Shown here: piece after piece, positions 20,318 to 31,799 of the stretch
Numbering within the stretch: the stretch's first letter is position 1
How the letters are laid out: every line of letters begins with the position of its first letter
Assembly: GCF_001315015.1 (NCBI RefSeq)
Contig: NZ_CP012914.1
Coordinates: 2,724,501 to 2,788,500 of the forward strand
Length of the DNA: 64,000 nucleotides
Origin: Azospirillum brasilense
GTDB lineage: Bacteria > Pseudomonadota > Alphaproteobacteria > Azospirillales > Azospirillaceae
Reading direction: 5' to 3'
The notes under the pieces: generated by a model
The model's input: the letters and a program-made list of their open reading frames with translations, nothing else
The model's database searches: none
Told to the model about the DNA's origin: nothing
Made by a program: the position numbers and the translations under genes

Positions 20318-21148
20318 ATGGGGCAGCCTCGCACGCCCTACCGCCACCGGCTGCTGGGCCGGCGCCTGCCGGTGCTGCTGGCCGCCGCGCTGGTGCTGAC
20401 CCTGCTGGGTCCGTTCGGCACCTTCGCGGATCTGACGCTGGCGCAGCGGCTGGCGTACTGGTGCGGGCTGATCGGACTGGGCGGTCTCGCCTTCGAGCTT
20501 CTGACCCTGGCCGCCGGCCATCGGCTGCGGGAGCGGGCGGGAGCGTGGCGCGCCATGCTGGCCGGGGTGGTCCTGGCGGTGGCGGCGCTGATGACGCTGA
20601 CCGTGGCGCTGCTTGAACGGACATTGCGCGGGATGGATTTCTTGCGCCCGCTGGGGTTGGCGGAGCTGTTCGTCTACGTCGTCCTCGTCACCCTGCTGGT
20701 GTCCGCCATTCCGGTCTGGCTGGAACTGCGCGACCGCGGGCTTCTCGCCGGCCCCACGCCGCCGCCTTCCCCGCCCGCCCCGGACGACGCGCCGGCATTC
20801 CCCCCGGCGGAGCGGGCGGAGCCTGCCTTCCTCGCCCGCCTGCCCGCGCGGCTCGGCCGGGACCTGCTGGCGCTGGAGATGGAGGACCATTACGTCCGCG
20901 CCCACACGGCGGAAGGCAGCGACCTGATTCTGATGCGGCTGCGCGACGCCATCGCGGAACTGGCCGGGCTGGACGGGATGCAGGTCCACCGCTCCCACTG
21001 GGTCGCCGCTGCGGCCGTCGCCGGGGTGGAACGCAAGCCGGACGGCAAGCTGGTGCTGGTCCTGCGCGACGGCCGTCGCGTGCCGGTCAGCCGCAGCCAT
21101 GCGGCGGCGGTCCGCGAGGCGGGCTGGGTGGATAAAGCGGGGCCGTGA
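20318..21148 (+). CDS. membrane-anchored LytTR transcriptional regulator
   Basis: 276 residues from ATG 20318, chosen for GGAGG eight bases upstream (an ATG at 20294 adds eight residues). Four TM helices occupy residues 15-145, followed by a Pro-rich linker (about 150-170) and a C-terminal LytTR DNA-binding domain at about 175-270: LLALEMEDHYVRAHTA, LILMRLRDAIAEL, QVHRSHWVA, KLVLVLRDGRRVPVSRS. It lacks a receiver domain, so it is not a classic AlgR/AgrA response regulator but a one-component membrane regulator. The ligand and targets are unknown. The divergent DUF2141 gene and the downstream acyltransferase are candidate targets by proximity only. Confidence 0.88.
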   Translation: MGQPRTPYRHRLLGRRLPVLLAAALVLTLLGPFGTFADLTLAQRLAYWCGLIGLGGLAFELLTLAAGHRLRERAGAWRAMLAGVVLAVAALMTLTVALLERTLRGMDFLRPLGLAELFVYVVLVTLLVSAIPVWLELRDRGLLAGPTPPPSPPAPDDAPAFPPAERAEPAFLARLPARLGRDLLALEMEDHYVRAHTAEGSDLILMRLRDAIAELAGLDGMQVHRSHWVAAAAVAGVERKPDGKLVLVLRDGRRVPVSRSHAAAVREAGWVDKAGP

Positions 21149-21587
21149 CCAGACTCCACGGAACACACGACTACATTGCAAATCCCGTTCAGTTGCCAGA
21201 CACCCCACGCAATAACGGGATCCTTGTCCATCCCATCGGCCACCAATTACCTTTTCATCATTGTTAGATCATTAGAAATGCCGACACCATAAGGACATTT
21301 ATTCAAAAATCTCCTTCAACACACCGGCCCGATGACATATCATCGAATTCAAGGGTATTTTCCCAACAAGCACACGGAAAACACTAAAGCAATACAGGCA
21401 ACAACAGGGCCAATCTTAGGCCCATAACACGACGTTCTTTTCGCATTCCGGATTTGTCAGGGGGCAATCACGCCGCCCTCCCTCGCATAGCCGACATCCC
21501 TACGCTCATTGCCGCTCGCCCCCGCCGCAGAACCGGGTTCGGGACCGCCGACCCGCGTCTCCGTTCCACCCAAACCTTGCGGGTCCC
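21149..21587. other. 439-base AT-rich gap before the acyltransferase gene
   Basis: From about 21160 to 21440 base composition falls well below that of the rest of the window (many A/T runs such as TTATTCAAAAA). No gene is visible. ATCCCGTT near 21183 and AACGGGAT near 21214 form an 8-base inverted repeat. The gap presumably carries the acyltransferase promoter and may be a remnant of transferred DNA. Confidence 0.6.
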
Positions 21588-23498
21588 ATGACGTACCGCC
21601 CTGACATCGACGGCCTTCGCGCGGTATCAATCCTTTCGGTCCTGCTGTTCCACGCGAAGTTTTCCCTGTTCAGCGGCGGATACATCGGCGTCGATGTGTT
21701 CTTCGTGATCTCCGGCTACCTCATCGGCTCGATCGTTCTGAACGACGCGCAGCGCGGCACCTTTTCCCTGGCCGGCTTCTATGTCCGCCGCATCCGCCGA
21801 ATCCTTCCCGCCCTGTTCGCGGCGCTGGCGGTCACCGCGGCACTCGCCCTGTTTTTGCTGTCGCCCCAAGAGTTGAAGAGCTTTTCCCAGAACCTCGCCG
21901 CGACCACGCTGTTCTCGTCCAACATCATCTATTATCTGAAATCCAGTTACTTCGAAAACGCGGCGGAGATGAGCCCGCTTCTTCACACCTGGTCGCTGGG
22001 GGTGGAGCAGCAATTCTACATCGTCTTTCCCCTCGCCCTGCTGGCTTTGCTCCCGTACGGGCGTTCGGTATGGATTGCCGTTCTAGGGGCGGCAGCGGCG
22101 GCGTCCTTCGCCTTGAGCGTGTTCCTGGTGCGGGATCATCCGGTGGCGGCCTTCTACCTGCTGCCGCCCCGGCTGTGGGAACTGGTGCTGGGCGCCCTTC
22201 TCGCCTTCGGCGCCGTTCCGGACTTCCGCGGCCGCGCGGCGCGGGAACTGGCGTCCGCCCTCGGCGCCGCCCTGATCCTCGTCGGCGTGTTCACCTTGAC
22301 GGAAGCAACGGCCTTTCCGGGCTACGCCGCGCTGCTGCCCTGCCTGGGGGCGGCGCTGGTCATCCACGCGGGGCGGAGCGGTCCGACGGCGGTCGGGGCG
22401 CTGCTGACGCTGCGCCCCGTGGTCTTCATCGGCCTGATCTCCTACTCGATGTACATCTGGCATTGGCCGCTGATGGTCTTCGCGCGGTTCTACAAAGGGC
22501 GGGACCTGACCACCAAGGAAACGCTGATCCTTCTCGCGGTCATCGCCGCGGTGTCCGTGCTGTCCTGGCGACTGATCGAAATTCCCTTCCGCAAACCCAG
22601 GGCAAATCTCGGGGCGGAGTCGGGGCGCCGGCCGTCCACGGTCTTCGCCCGGACCGGCTGGGCCATGGCGGGGCTGGCGGGGGTCGGGCTGCTCGGCCAT
22701 CTGTCCAACGGGCTGCCGCAGCGCTTCGCCGACTACGCGCCGCAGGACATATCGGGGCGGGAACTCTACAAGGAGCACACCTGCTTCCTTGAGACAGACC
22801 AGCCGCCGGAAGCGTGGCCGGGCATGGAGGGTTGCCGGATCGGTTCCCTGAAGGCGGAGGCGCCCACCGCCCTGCTCTGGGGTGATTCCTTCGCCGCCCA
22901 CTATGTGCCGGGGCTTCAGACCGTCGCCGACACCCTGCCCTTCAACATCGTCCAATACACCGCGTCCGGCTGCCCGCCCATCAAGGATCTGTCCGTCAAC
23001 ACCCGCCCGAACTGCCAGGAGTTCAACCGCCGCGTCGACGAGATCATCGACCGCAACGGCATCCGCATCGTCATCATGGCGGCGCGGTGGGAATGGTACA
23101 TGGACACGAACGCCCTCGATCTCCGCCGCCTGCACGAGACCGTGGACGCGCTGCTGAACCGGGGCATCCGCATCGTGGTGCTGGGGCAGAGTCCGGTGTT
23201 CCGCTTCCGCAACCCCTACGACCACACCTATTTCATGAAATCGGAGCGGGCCTATTCGATCACCGGCCAAGCCACCGACCAGCCGCTGATCACCGCGACG
23301 CAAGGCGCGCGGTTCATCGACACCTCCGACTATTTCTGTGACCCCGATCCCTGCAAAGCCCTGCCGCTCTGCAGGATCAGGGACGACCAGGGCTTCTACT
23401 TCCTGGACCAAGGCCATTTCTCGGCCCATGGCAGCACCCTGCTCGTGCAGAGCATCCAGGAGGTTCTGCGCGCCCCCGATCAAACCTACGGAGAGTGA
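21588..23498 (+). CDS. OafA/YrhL-type acyltransferase with SGNH hydrolase domain
   Basis: 636 residues from ATG 21588. Residues 1-370 are an acyltransferase-3 domain with about ten TM helices, opening with YRPDIDGLRAVSIL and LLFHA (catalytic His) and including GVDVFFVISGYLI and HTWSLGVEQQFY. Residues about 410-630 are a periplasmic SGNH domain: ALLWGDSFAAHY (nucleophile Ser) and DQGHFSAHGSTLL (catalytic Asp-x-x-His). Such fusions O-acetylate lipopolysaccharide or exopolysaccharide sugars. It stands alone downstream of an AT-rich gap, which is compatible with a surface-polysaccharide gene gained by transfer, although the gene's own codon use is only mildly different. Confidence 0.93.
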   Translation: MTYRPDIDGLRAVSILSVLLFHAKFSLFSGGYIGVDVFFVISGYLIGSIVLNDAQRGTFSLAGFYVRRIRRILPALFAALAVTAALALFLLSPQELKSFSQNLAATTLFSSNIIYYLKSSYFENAAEMSPLLHTWSLGVEQQFYIVFPLALLALLPYGRSVWIAVLGAAAAASFALSVFLVRDHPVAAFYLLPPRLWELVLGALLAFGAVPDFRGRAARELASALGAALILVGVFTLTEATAFPGYAALLPCLGAALVIHAGRSGPTAVGALLTLRPVVFIGLISYSMYIWHWPLMVFARFYKGRDLTTKETLILLAVIAAVSVLSWRLIEIPFRKPRANLGAESGRRPSTVFARTGWAMAGLAGVGLLGHLSNGLPQRFADYAPQDISGRELYKEHTCFLETDQPPEAWPGMEGCRIGSLKAEAPTALLWGDSFAAHYVPGLQTVADTLPFNIVQYTASGCPPIKDLSVNTRPNCQEFNRRVDEIIDRNGIRIVIMAARWEWYMDTNALDLRRLHETVDALLNRGIRIVVLGQSPVFRFRNPYDHTYFMKSERAYSITGQATDQPLITATQGARFIDTSDYFCDPDPCKALPLCRIRDDQGFYFLDQGHFSAHGSTLLVQSIQEVLRAPDQTYGE

Positions 23499-23509
23499 GG
23501 CCCCGCAAG

Positions 23510-23557
23510 GACGCCGTGCAGCGGGAAGGCGGTGCCGCCCCCCGCTGCGCCGGCGTC
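23510..23557. terminator. long hairpin between convergent acyltransferase and acnA
   Basis: GACGCCG and GCAGCGGG (23510-23525) pair with CCCGCTGC and CGGCGTC (23541-23557). The stem spans almost the whole 61-base gap between the two convergent stop codons. It lacks a U tract, so it may act as a bidirectional, Rho-assisted or stabilising structure. Confidence 0.45.
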
Positions 23558-23559
23558 CA

Positions 23560-26250
<2,691 letters not shown>

Positions 26251-26482
26251 GGTACCCCTCCTTCGCGTTATTGGCGGACCGGCCGGGCGGCGGCCGTGGT
26301 TTCCGCATGTCTCAACCGCCTGATTTAGTGCCGGTCCCGCCCCCCTTCAAACGGCGCCGTGCAAAGGGCAGGCAAGCGGAAGCGTGGGGGCTGCGCTCTC
26401 TTCGTGCGAAACGGGGCCGGTCCGTACTAGAATCGCGCGAACGGGCGGAACGGCCCGGCGTACGACGGGTGGAGGAAACGGA

Positions 26483-27811
26483 ATGGCATGGCGCGCCCCA
26501 GCCCTGGCGGTTGCGGCCCTCGTGGCAATGCTCGTCGGAGCATCGGCCGAGGCCGCTTCGAATTCGCCGCAAGGGGCGCAGTTCTTCCCGCACCTCGTCT
26601 ACCGCAGCGGCCCCTACGCGCCCTACGGCATCCCGCTGGCCGACGGGGTGGCCGATTATCTGACGCTGGTCAACCGGCGCGACGGCGGCATCGGCGGGGT
26701 GCCCATCGCCTGGGAGGAGTGCGACACCGGCTACAACACCGACCGCGGGGTGGACTGCTACGAGCGGCTGAAGGCCAAGGGGCCGACCGGCGCCGCCGCC
26801 GTCCTGCCGCTGTCCACCGGCATCACCTACGCCCTGATCGAGCGCGGGGCTGCCGACCGCATCCCGGTCTTCTCCTCCGGCTACGGGCGGGCGGACGTGT
26901 CCGACGGGCGGGTCTTCCCCTACGCCATCAACGCCCCGGCCAGCTATTGGACGGGCATCGACGCCGCGATCAGCCACATCGCAACGGAGTTGGGCGGGAC
27001 GGAGCGGCTGCGCGGGCGGAAAATCGCCTACGTCTACCACGACAGCGCCTTCGGCAAGGAGCCGCTGCCCATGCTGGAGGCGCTGCGCGGCCCGCTGGGC
27101 TTCGAGATGCGCAGCTTCCCCGTCGCCCCGCCGGGGCTGGACCAGCGCGCCGTGTGGACGCAGATCGCCCGCCACTACCGGCCCGACTACGTGATCCTGT
27201 GGGGTTGGGGCGTGCAGAACTCCACCGCCCTGCGCGAGGCCGCCGCCGCCGGCTACCCCGCCGACCGCATGATCGGCGTCTGGTGGGCCGGGTCGGAACT
27301 GGATGTCCGGCCGGTCGGTGCCGCCGCGGTCGGCTACAAGGCGGTGGCCTTCCACGCCGCCGGAGCGGACCTGCCGGTGATCCGCGCGATCCGCGAGCGG
27401 GTCCACGGCCGTGGGCTGGGGGCCGGCGATCCCGGCCAGATCGGCACGGTGCTCTACAACCGCGGGGTCTTCAACGCCGCCGTCCTGGTCGAGGCCATCC
27501 GCACCGCGCAGGGCAAATACGGACGCCGGCCGCTGACCGGAGCGCAGGTGGCCTGGGGCTTCGACCATCTGGACCTGACCGCCGAACGGCTGGCCGAACT
27601 GGGGCTGGACGGCTTCATGCAGCCGCTGCGCATCACCTGCGCCGACCATGAGGGGATCGCGCCCCTGCATGTGCAGCAGTGGGACGGGGAGCGCTGGCTG
27701 GACGTGTCCGGCCCCATCGAGCCGCGCCGCGCCCTGATCCGCAAGCTGGTGGCGGAGTCGGCCCGGCGCTTCGCGGCGGAACGCAAGATCGAACCGCGCG
27801 CCTGTGATTAG
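26483..27811 (+). CDS. LivK-like ABC transporter substrate-binding protein
   Basis: 442 residues from ATG 26483, with GGAGGA six bases upstream. A signal peptide ends near ASAEA (residue 24). The rest is a type-1 periplasmic binding fold of the branched-chain amino acid family: LADGVADYLTLVNRRDGGIGG, EECDTGYNTDRGVDCYERLK and KIAYVYHDSAFGKEPLPML. The ligand cannot be read from sequence; related proteins bind amino acids, urea or aromatic acids. No permease or ATPase gene is nearby, so it is an orphan binding protein that either feeds a remote transporter or acts as a sensor. Confidence 0.88.
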   Translation: MAWRAPALAVAALVAMLVGASAEAASNSPQGAQFFPHLVYRSGPYAPYGIPLADGVADYLTLVNRRDGGIGGVPIAWEECDTGYNTDRGVDCYERLKAKGPTGAAAVLPLSTGITYALIERGAADRIPVFSSGYGRADVSDGRVFPYAINAPASYWTGIDAAISHIATELGGTERLRGRKIAYVYHDSAFGKEPLPMLEALRGPLGFEMRSFPVAPPGLDQRAVWTQIARHYRPDYVILWGWGVQNSTALREAAAAGYPADRMIGVWWAGSELDVRPVGAAAVGYKAVAFHAAGADLPVIRAIRERVHGRGLGAGDPGQIGTVLYNRGVFNAAVLVEAIRTAQGKYGRRPLTGAQVAWGFDHLDLTAERLAELGLDGFMQPLRITCADHEGIAPLHVQQWDGERWLDVSGPIEPRRALIRKLVAESARRFAAERKIEPRACD

Positions 27812-27819
27812 CAATCTTC

Positions 27820-27855
27820 ATCGTCGGGCGTCAGTCCTGGCTGACGCCCGACGAT
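27820..27855. terminator. 15-bp perfect hairpin after the ABC binding protein gene
   Basis: ATCGTCGGGCGTCAG (27820-27834) and CTGACGCCCGACGAT (27841-27855) pair perfectly around TCCTGG. It begins nine bases after the stop codon, so it likely ends or protects that transcript. No U run follows. Confidence 0.6.
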
Positions 27856-27932
27856 AAGGGCCGCGACGGCGGCCCCGCAGGCCCATGCCAGCGAAGGCAA
27901 GCGGCCGGACGGCCGCGCCCGCCGATTGAGGG

Positions 27933-27968
27933 CAAGCGTAAAGCCTGATACGTCAGGCTTTACGCTTG
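27933..27968. terminator. 16-bp perfect hairpin after the methyltransferase gene
   Basis: CAAGCGTAAAGCCTGA (27933-27948) and TCAGGCTTTACGCTTG (27953-27968) pair perfectly around the tetraloop TACG. It lies four bases past the stop of the minus-strand methyltransferase gene. A smaller palindrome, GCGGCC-GGAC-GGCCGC, sits at 27901-27916. No U run is present on either side. Confidence 0.55.
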
Positions 27969-27972
27969 ATGA

Positions 27973-29046
27973 TTAAGTCGGTCGCATCGCGACATAGCGG
28001 CAGAAGCGCAACCCGCTGCCCAGCACGCGCAGGCGCGACCACCACAAAGCCAGCTCGCGGGCCAGCGCCTTGAGCACGCGGGGCTCGGGGGCGGCGGTCT
28101 TCAGCGCCTCGCCCAGCCGGCGCACCCGCTCCACAGCCTGACGGCGGTGGAACTGGGTGAGATCCTCGGAAATGCGCAGGTCCAGGTTGCGCTGGGTCAG
28201 TTCGTCGGCCATGCGGGTGGCCGACCAGGGATAGACCTCCAGCGGCTCGGAATCGCGCCAGCCGTTCCAGCTCTCCCAGGAGGACGGGGTCCCCTCGATC
28301 ACATAGTCGAACAGCAGCACGCCGCCCTTCGGCTTCACGCAGTCGCAGACGCGGTCGAGGAAGTTCTCCTTGTCGCGCACCCGGTGCATCACCCGGTCGG
28401 CCAGAACGAGGTCGAAGGACCCCGCCTGGTTGAAGTGCTCCGGGTCGTAATGGCCGATCGGCGCCTTCTTCGACACGCCCAGCGCCTTCGACCGCTCCAT
28501 CCCCAGCTTCGCCAGCAGGGGCGACATCTCCAACCCGGTCACCCAAGTGTCGTAGCTGTCGACGATGCCGCGCGCCGGCCCGCCCAGCCCCGCCGAGAGG
28601 TCGAGCACGCTCTTGGCCGGATTCAGGCCGAAGGAGCGGACGGATTCGACCATCCATTGCGCGTCGCCGGGACCGACACAGTCCGGACCCCACAGCATCT
28701 GCGCCCCTTCCGTACGAGCGACCGACCAGACCGGTTCGCCCTGGCGGTCCAACTGCAGGTTTTCCAGCCGTTCCAGGTCGGCATCGTGGCGCGGCGCCTC
28801 GGGTGGCTGGGCGGCGGCCGACGCGGCGGAACCCAGCGCCGCCACCGGGCCGCGCAGGGGCAGGCGGGAGGCGGGAGCGGTGCGGGCCAGCCGGGACAGG
28901 GCGGCGAGGTCGTAGCCTTCCCACCAGGCGACGAATTTCGTCCGCCAGTCGGGATTGCGCCAGCGCTCCCTATCTTGAAAATTGTGCCGCATCCGGCGCT
29001 GCGTTTCCAAAATTGCTGCCCCACAAAGGACGGCCACCGCCAGCAT
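27973..29046 (-). CDS. class I SAM-dependent methyltransferase with N-terminal membrane anchor
   Basis: About 357 residues from ATG 29046; the frame is open to a TTG at 29130 and the start is uncertain. The first 15 residues (MLAVAVLCGAAILE) are hydrophobic and would anchor the protein in the inner membrane. Residues about 140-270 are a Rossmann methyltransferase domain with motif I VLDLSAGLGGPAR, and FDLVLADRVMHRV near motif IV. It is similar in style to UbiE or phosphoethanolamine methyltransferases, but the substrate is not readable. A helical, Arg-rich C-terminus follows. The gene is isolated between convergent and divergent neighbours. Confidence 0.82.
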   Translation of the reverse strand: MLAVAVLCGAAILETQRRMRHNFQDRERWRNPDWRTKFVAWWEGYDLAALSRLARTAPASRLPLRGPVAALGSAASAAAQPPEAPRHDADLERLENLQLDRQGEPVWSVARTEGAQMLWGPDCVGPGDAQWMVESVRSFGLNPAKSVLDLSAGLGGPARGIVDSYDTWVTGLEMSPLLAKLGMERSKALGVSKKAPIGHYDPEHFNQAGSFDLVLADRVMHRVRDKENFLDRVCDCVKPKGGVLLFDYVIEGTPSSWESWNGWRDSEPLEVYPWSATRMADELTQRNLDLRISEDLTQFHRRQAVERVRRLGEALKTAAPEPRVLKALARELALWWSRLRVLGSGLRFCRYVAMRPT

Positions 29047-29305
29047 CAACGGATACTGCGCAATATAGAGGTAGACCTCAACAGTCGGGGAGTCAAGTAA
29101 CCAGCACGAACAGTTGAAATTAACTTGCAAGAACTGTGGCGAAAATTTTATCTAACTGTGAAATATTTCCGCAACACCCACAGCTTGCGGTTCCTAGGGC
29201 GACGCGCGGCAAAGCGGCCGAAGCGCGCCGCGTTGCAGCATGAAACCGCAACGCCTATAGTTCCGCCCCAGCACCCCGTCCCCACACCGCGCAAGGAGCA
29301 CCGGC

Positions 29306-29896
29306 GTGCCGCACAAGACCGGCAACCCCTGGACCGTCCTGACGACCAAGCCGATCTACGAGAATCCGTGGATGCGGGTGGTGGAGCACGACGTGCTGAC
29401 CCCGCTCGGCAACCCCGGCATCTACGGCGTCATGCACGCCCAGAATCTGGCGACCGGGGTGGTTCCCATCGACGACCAGGGCCGCGTCACGCTGGTCGGC
29501 CAGTACCGCTTCCCCTTGCAGCAGTACAGTTGGGAGATCCCGGAAGGCGGCGGCAAGAAGGGCGTCGAACCGGTTGAGTCGGCCAGGCGCGAGCTGCTGG
29601 AGGAGACCGGCCAGACCGCCCGCCACTGGCTGCCGATCCTGACCATGCACCTGTCCAACAGCATCACCGACGAGACCGCCCACTGCTTTCTCGCCTGGGG
29701 GATCGAGCAGGGGCAGGCGGAACCGGAGGAGACCGAGGTCCTGCAGCTGCGCCACGTGTCCTTCGCGGAAGCCTACGCCATGGTCAAGCGCGGGGAGATC
29801 ACCGACGCCATCGCGGTGGCCTGCCTGCTGAAGGTCCGCCTGATGGCGCTCGACGGCGACCTCCCCGAGGACGTCACCCGCCTGATCCTGGGCTGA
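29306..29896 (+). CDS. NUDIX hydrolase, ADP-ribose pyrophosphatase-like
   Basis: 196 residues from GTG 29306, with AAGGAG nine bases upstream. The NUDIX box lies at about residues 80-102: GGGKKGVEPVESARRELLEETG. The catalytic REXXEE core is intact, but aligned with GX5EX7REUXEEXGU the first Glu is Val with a Glu one residue later. The flanking motifs (VVPIDDQGRVTLVGQYRFP, SWEIPEGGG) fit the ADP-ribose/NDP-sugar pyrophosphatase branch. It probably hydrolyses ADP-ribose or a nucleotide sugar in the cytoplasm. The exonuclease gene starts 11 bases after its stop, so they are likely cotranscribed. Confidence 0.92.
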   Translation: MPHKTGNPWTVLTTKPIYENPWMRVVEHDVLTPLGNPGIYGVMHAQNLATGVVPIDDQGRVTLVGQYRFPLQQYSWEIPEGGGKKGVEPVESARRELLEETGQTARHWLPILTMHLSNSITDETAHCFLAWGIEQGQAEPEETEVLQLRHVSFAEAYAMVKRGEITDAIAVACLLKVRLMALDGDLPEDVTRLILG

Positions 29897-29907
29897 GGGA
29901 AGACGTT

Positions 29908-30528
29908 ATGCAGGCCGTCGCCATCGATTTCGAAACCGCCAACGAATCGCGGACCAGCGCCTGCTCCATCGGCGTCGCCTGGATCGAGGACGGGCGCGTG
30001 GTGGAGACCGAGGAGCATCTGATCCGCCCGCGGGAGATGCGCTTCAACCCGTTCAACACCGCCGTCCACGGCCTGCGGGCGGAGGATGTCGCCGGCGCGC
30101 CGGAGTTCCCGGAGGTCTGGCACCGCTTCGCCCGGCGGCTGGAAGGCCGTCTGGTTCTGGCCCACAACGCGTCCTTCGACATCAGCGTGCTGCGCCACAC
30201 GCTGGACGATTACGGTCTGGCCTGGCCGGCCTGTAGCTACCTCTGCACCGTCGTGCTGGCGCGCAAGGCGTGGCCGCAACTGGCCGCGCACAAGCTGAAT
30301 TACCTGGCCGACCATCTGGGCATCGCGCTCGACCACCACCGCGCCGGCAGCGACGCCGAGGCCTGCGGGCGTATCGCGCTCGCCGCCACCCACGTGCTGG
30401 GTCTGGAGCGTCTGGCCGACATCGCCGCAGCCACCGGCATCACGCTGGGGCAGTTGACGCCGGGCGGCTACAGCCCCTGCAAGGGCGGCAACCCGCCGCG
30501 GCGCCGCAAGCTGGTGCCGGTGGTTTAG
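29908..30528 (+). CDS. DnaQ-like DEDDh 3'-5' exonuclease
   Basis: 206 residues from ATG 29908. The DEDDh catalytic set is complete: AIDFETAN (motif I, Asp and Glu), LAHNASFDISVL (motif II, Asp) and HHRAGSDAEA (motif III, His-x4-Asp). It is a stand-alone proofreading-type exonuclease rather than the DNA polymerase III epsilon subunit, since it lacks the epsilon C-terminal alpha-binding segment and ends in a basic tail (PPRRRKLVPVV). It acts on single-stranded DNA or RNA ends in the cytoplasm. It follows the NUDIX gene closely and is convergent with mtnA. Confidence 0.92.
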   Translation: MQAVAIDFETANESRTSACSIGVAWIEDGRVVETEEHLIRPREMRFNPFNTAVHGLRAEDVAGAPEFPEVWHRFARRLEGRLVLAHNASFDISVLRHTLDDYGLAWPACSYLCTVVLARKAWPQLAAHKLNYLADHLGIALDHHRAGSDAEACGRIALAATHVLGLERLADIAAATGITLGQLTPGGYSPCKGGNPPRRRKLVPVV

Positions 30529-30553
30529 AGGGAAGCGTGTGGGGGCAAGTGCT

Positions 30554-31654
30554 TCACACGCCACTCCGTTCGGGAAACAAGCCCGCCAACCCTTCCGCGC
30601 TGGCCGGACACACGCCGCGCTCGGTCACCAGACCGGTGACCAGACGGGCCGGGGTCACGTCGAAGCCGTAATTGACCGCTGGGCTGCCGGCCGGGGTGAC
30701 GCGGATGGTCTCGATCCGCCCGTCGGCGGTGACGCCGGTCAGCTCGGTCACCTCGCGGGCGTCGCGCTCCTCGATGGGGATGTCCCTCACGCCATCCGCC
30801 ATGCCCCAGTCGATGGTCGGCGAGGGCAGCGCGACGTAGAAGGGCACGCCGTTGTCGTGGGCGGCCAGGGCCTTCAGATAGGTGCCGATCTTGTTGCAGA
30901 CGTCGCCGGTGGCCGTGGTGCGGTCGGTGCCGACGATGCACAGATCCACCATGCCGTGCTGCATCAGATGGCCGCCGGTGTTGTCCACCACCACCGTGTG
31001 GGGCACGCCGTGGCGGTTCAGCTCCCAGGCGGTCAGGCTGGCGCCCTGGTTGCGCGGGCGCGTCTCGTCCACCCAGACATGCAGGCGGATGCCCTCCTCG
31101 AAGGCGACGTAGACCGGAGCGAGCGCCGTGCCCCAATCAACGGTGGCGAGCCAGCCGGCGTTGCAATGAGTCAGCACATTCACCGGTTCGCCCGGAGCCT
31201 TGCGGCGGGCGGCCTCGCGGATCAGGGCGGCGCCGTGCTCGCCGATGGCGCGGTTGATGGCGACGTCCTCGTCGCAGACCACGGCGGCCTCGGCATAGGC
31301 GGCCTCGGCGCGGGCGGCGGGCGGCAGCGGCGCCAGACGGGCGCGCATCCGCTCCAGCGCCCAGCGCAGGTTGACCGCGGTCGGGCGGGTGGCGAGCAGC
31401 CGCGTGCCGGCCTCCTCCAGCGCCGCGTCGGACGGGTCGGCCCGCATGGCCAGCGCGACGCCGTAGGCAGCGGTCGCCCCGATCAGCGGCGCGCCGCGCA
31501 CCAGCATGGCCCGGATCGCATGGGCGGCCTCGTCGAGGTCGGTCAGCCGCGCGACGGCGAAATCATGCGGCATCCGCGTCTGGTCGATGATTTCCACCGA
31601 CCAGCCGTCCTGCGCCGGCCAGATGGTGCGGTAGGCCGTGCCGTCGATTTTCAT
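30554..31654 (-). CDS. mtnA: S-methyl-5-thioribose-1-phosphate isomerase
   Basis: 366 residues from ATG 31654, preceded by GGGGAG. The eIF2B-like MtnA fold is clear: [17 protein letters not shown], the catalytic Cys in [19 protein letters not shown], and the catalytic Asp in [21 protein letters not shown]. It converts methylthioribose-1-phosphate to the ribulose form in methionine salvage, or in the methylthioadenosine-isoprenoid shunt known in some Rhodospirillales. No other salvage gene (mtnP, mtnK, mtnB) is nearby. It is divergent from the HisKA_2 kinase and convergent with the exonuclease. Confidence 0.96.
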   Translation of the reverse strand: MKIDGTAYRTIWPAQDGWSVEIIDQTRMPHDFAVARLTDLDEAAHAIRAMLVRGAPLIGATAAYGVALAMRADPSDAALEEAGTRLLATRPTAVNLRWALERMRARLAPLPPAARAEAAYAEAAVVCDEDVAINRAIGEHGAALIREAARRKAPGEPVNVLTHCNAGWLATVDWGTALAPVYVAFEEGIRLHVWVDETRPRNQGASLTAWELNRHGVPHTVVVDNTGGHLMQHGMVDLCIVGTDRTTATGDVCNKIGTYLKALAAHDNGVPFYVALPSPTIDWGMADGVRDIPIEERDAREVTELTGVTADGRIETIRVTPAGSPAVNYGFDVTPARLVTGLVTERGVCPASAEGLAGLFPERSGV

Positions 31655-31799
31655 ACGCCATACTCCCCGCGCTCGATGCCGCTTCGGCCTTTCGGCCCGG
31701 CGCGACAATAGGGGCTGGCGCGGCGCGGTTCAACGGGCGTACCCAGGGAACAGGAGCCCGCAAAAAAGTGTTGGTCCGCCACGAAAGCCACGACCTTCG

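Noticed and set aside
29908..30528. DNA polymerase III epsilon subunit (dnaQ)
   Set aside because: It has the DEDDh set but lacks the C-terminal segment that binds the polymerase and ends in a basic tail, so it is called a stand-alone exonuclease.
31655..31799. SAM riboswitch upstream of mtnA
   Set aside because: No SAM-I, SAM-II or SAM/SAH motif could be recognised in the short gap.
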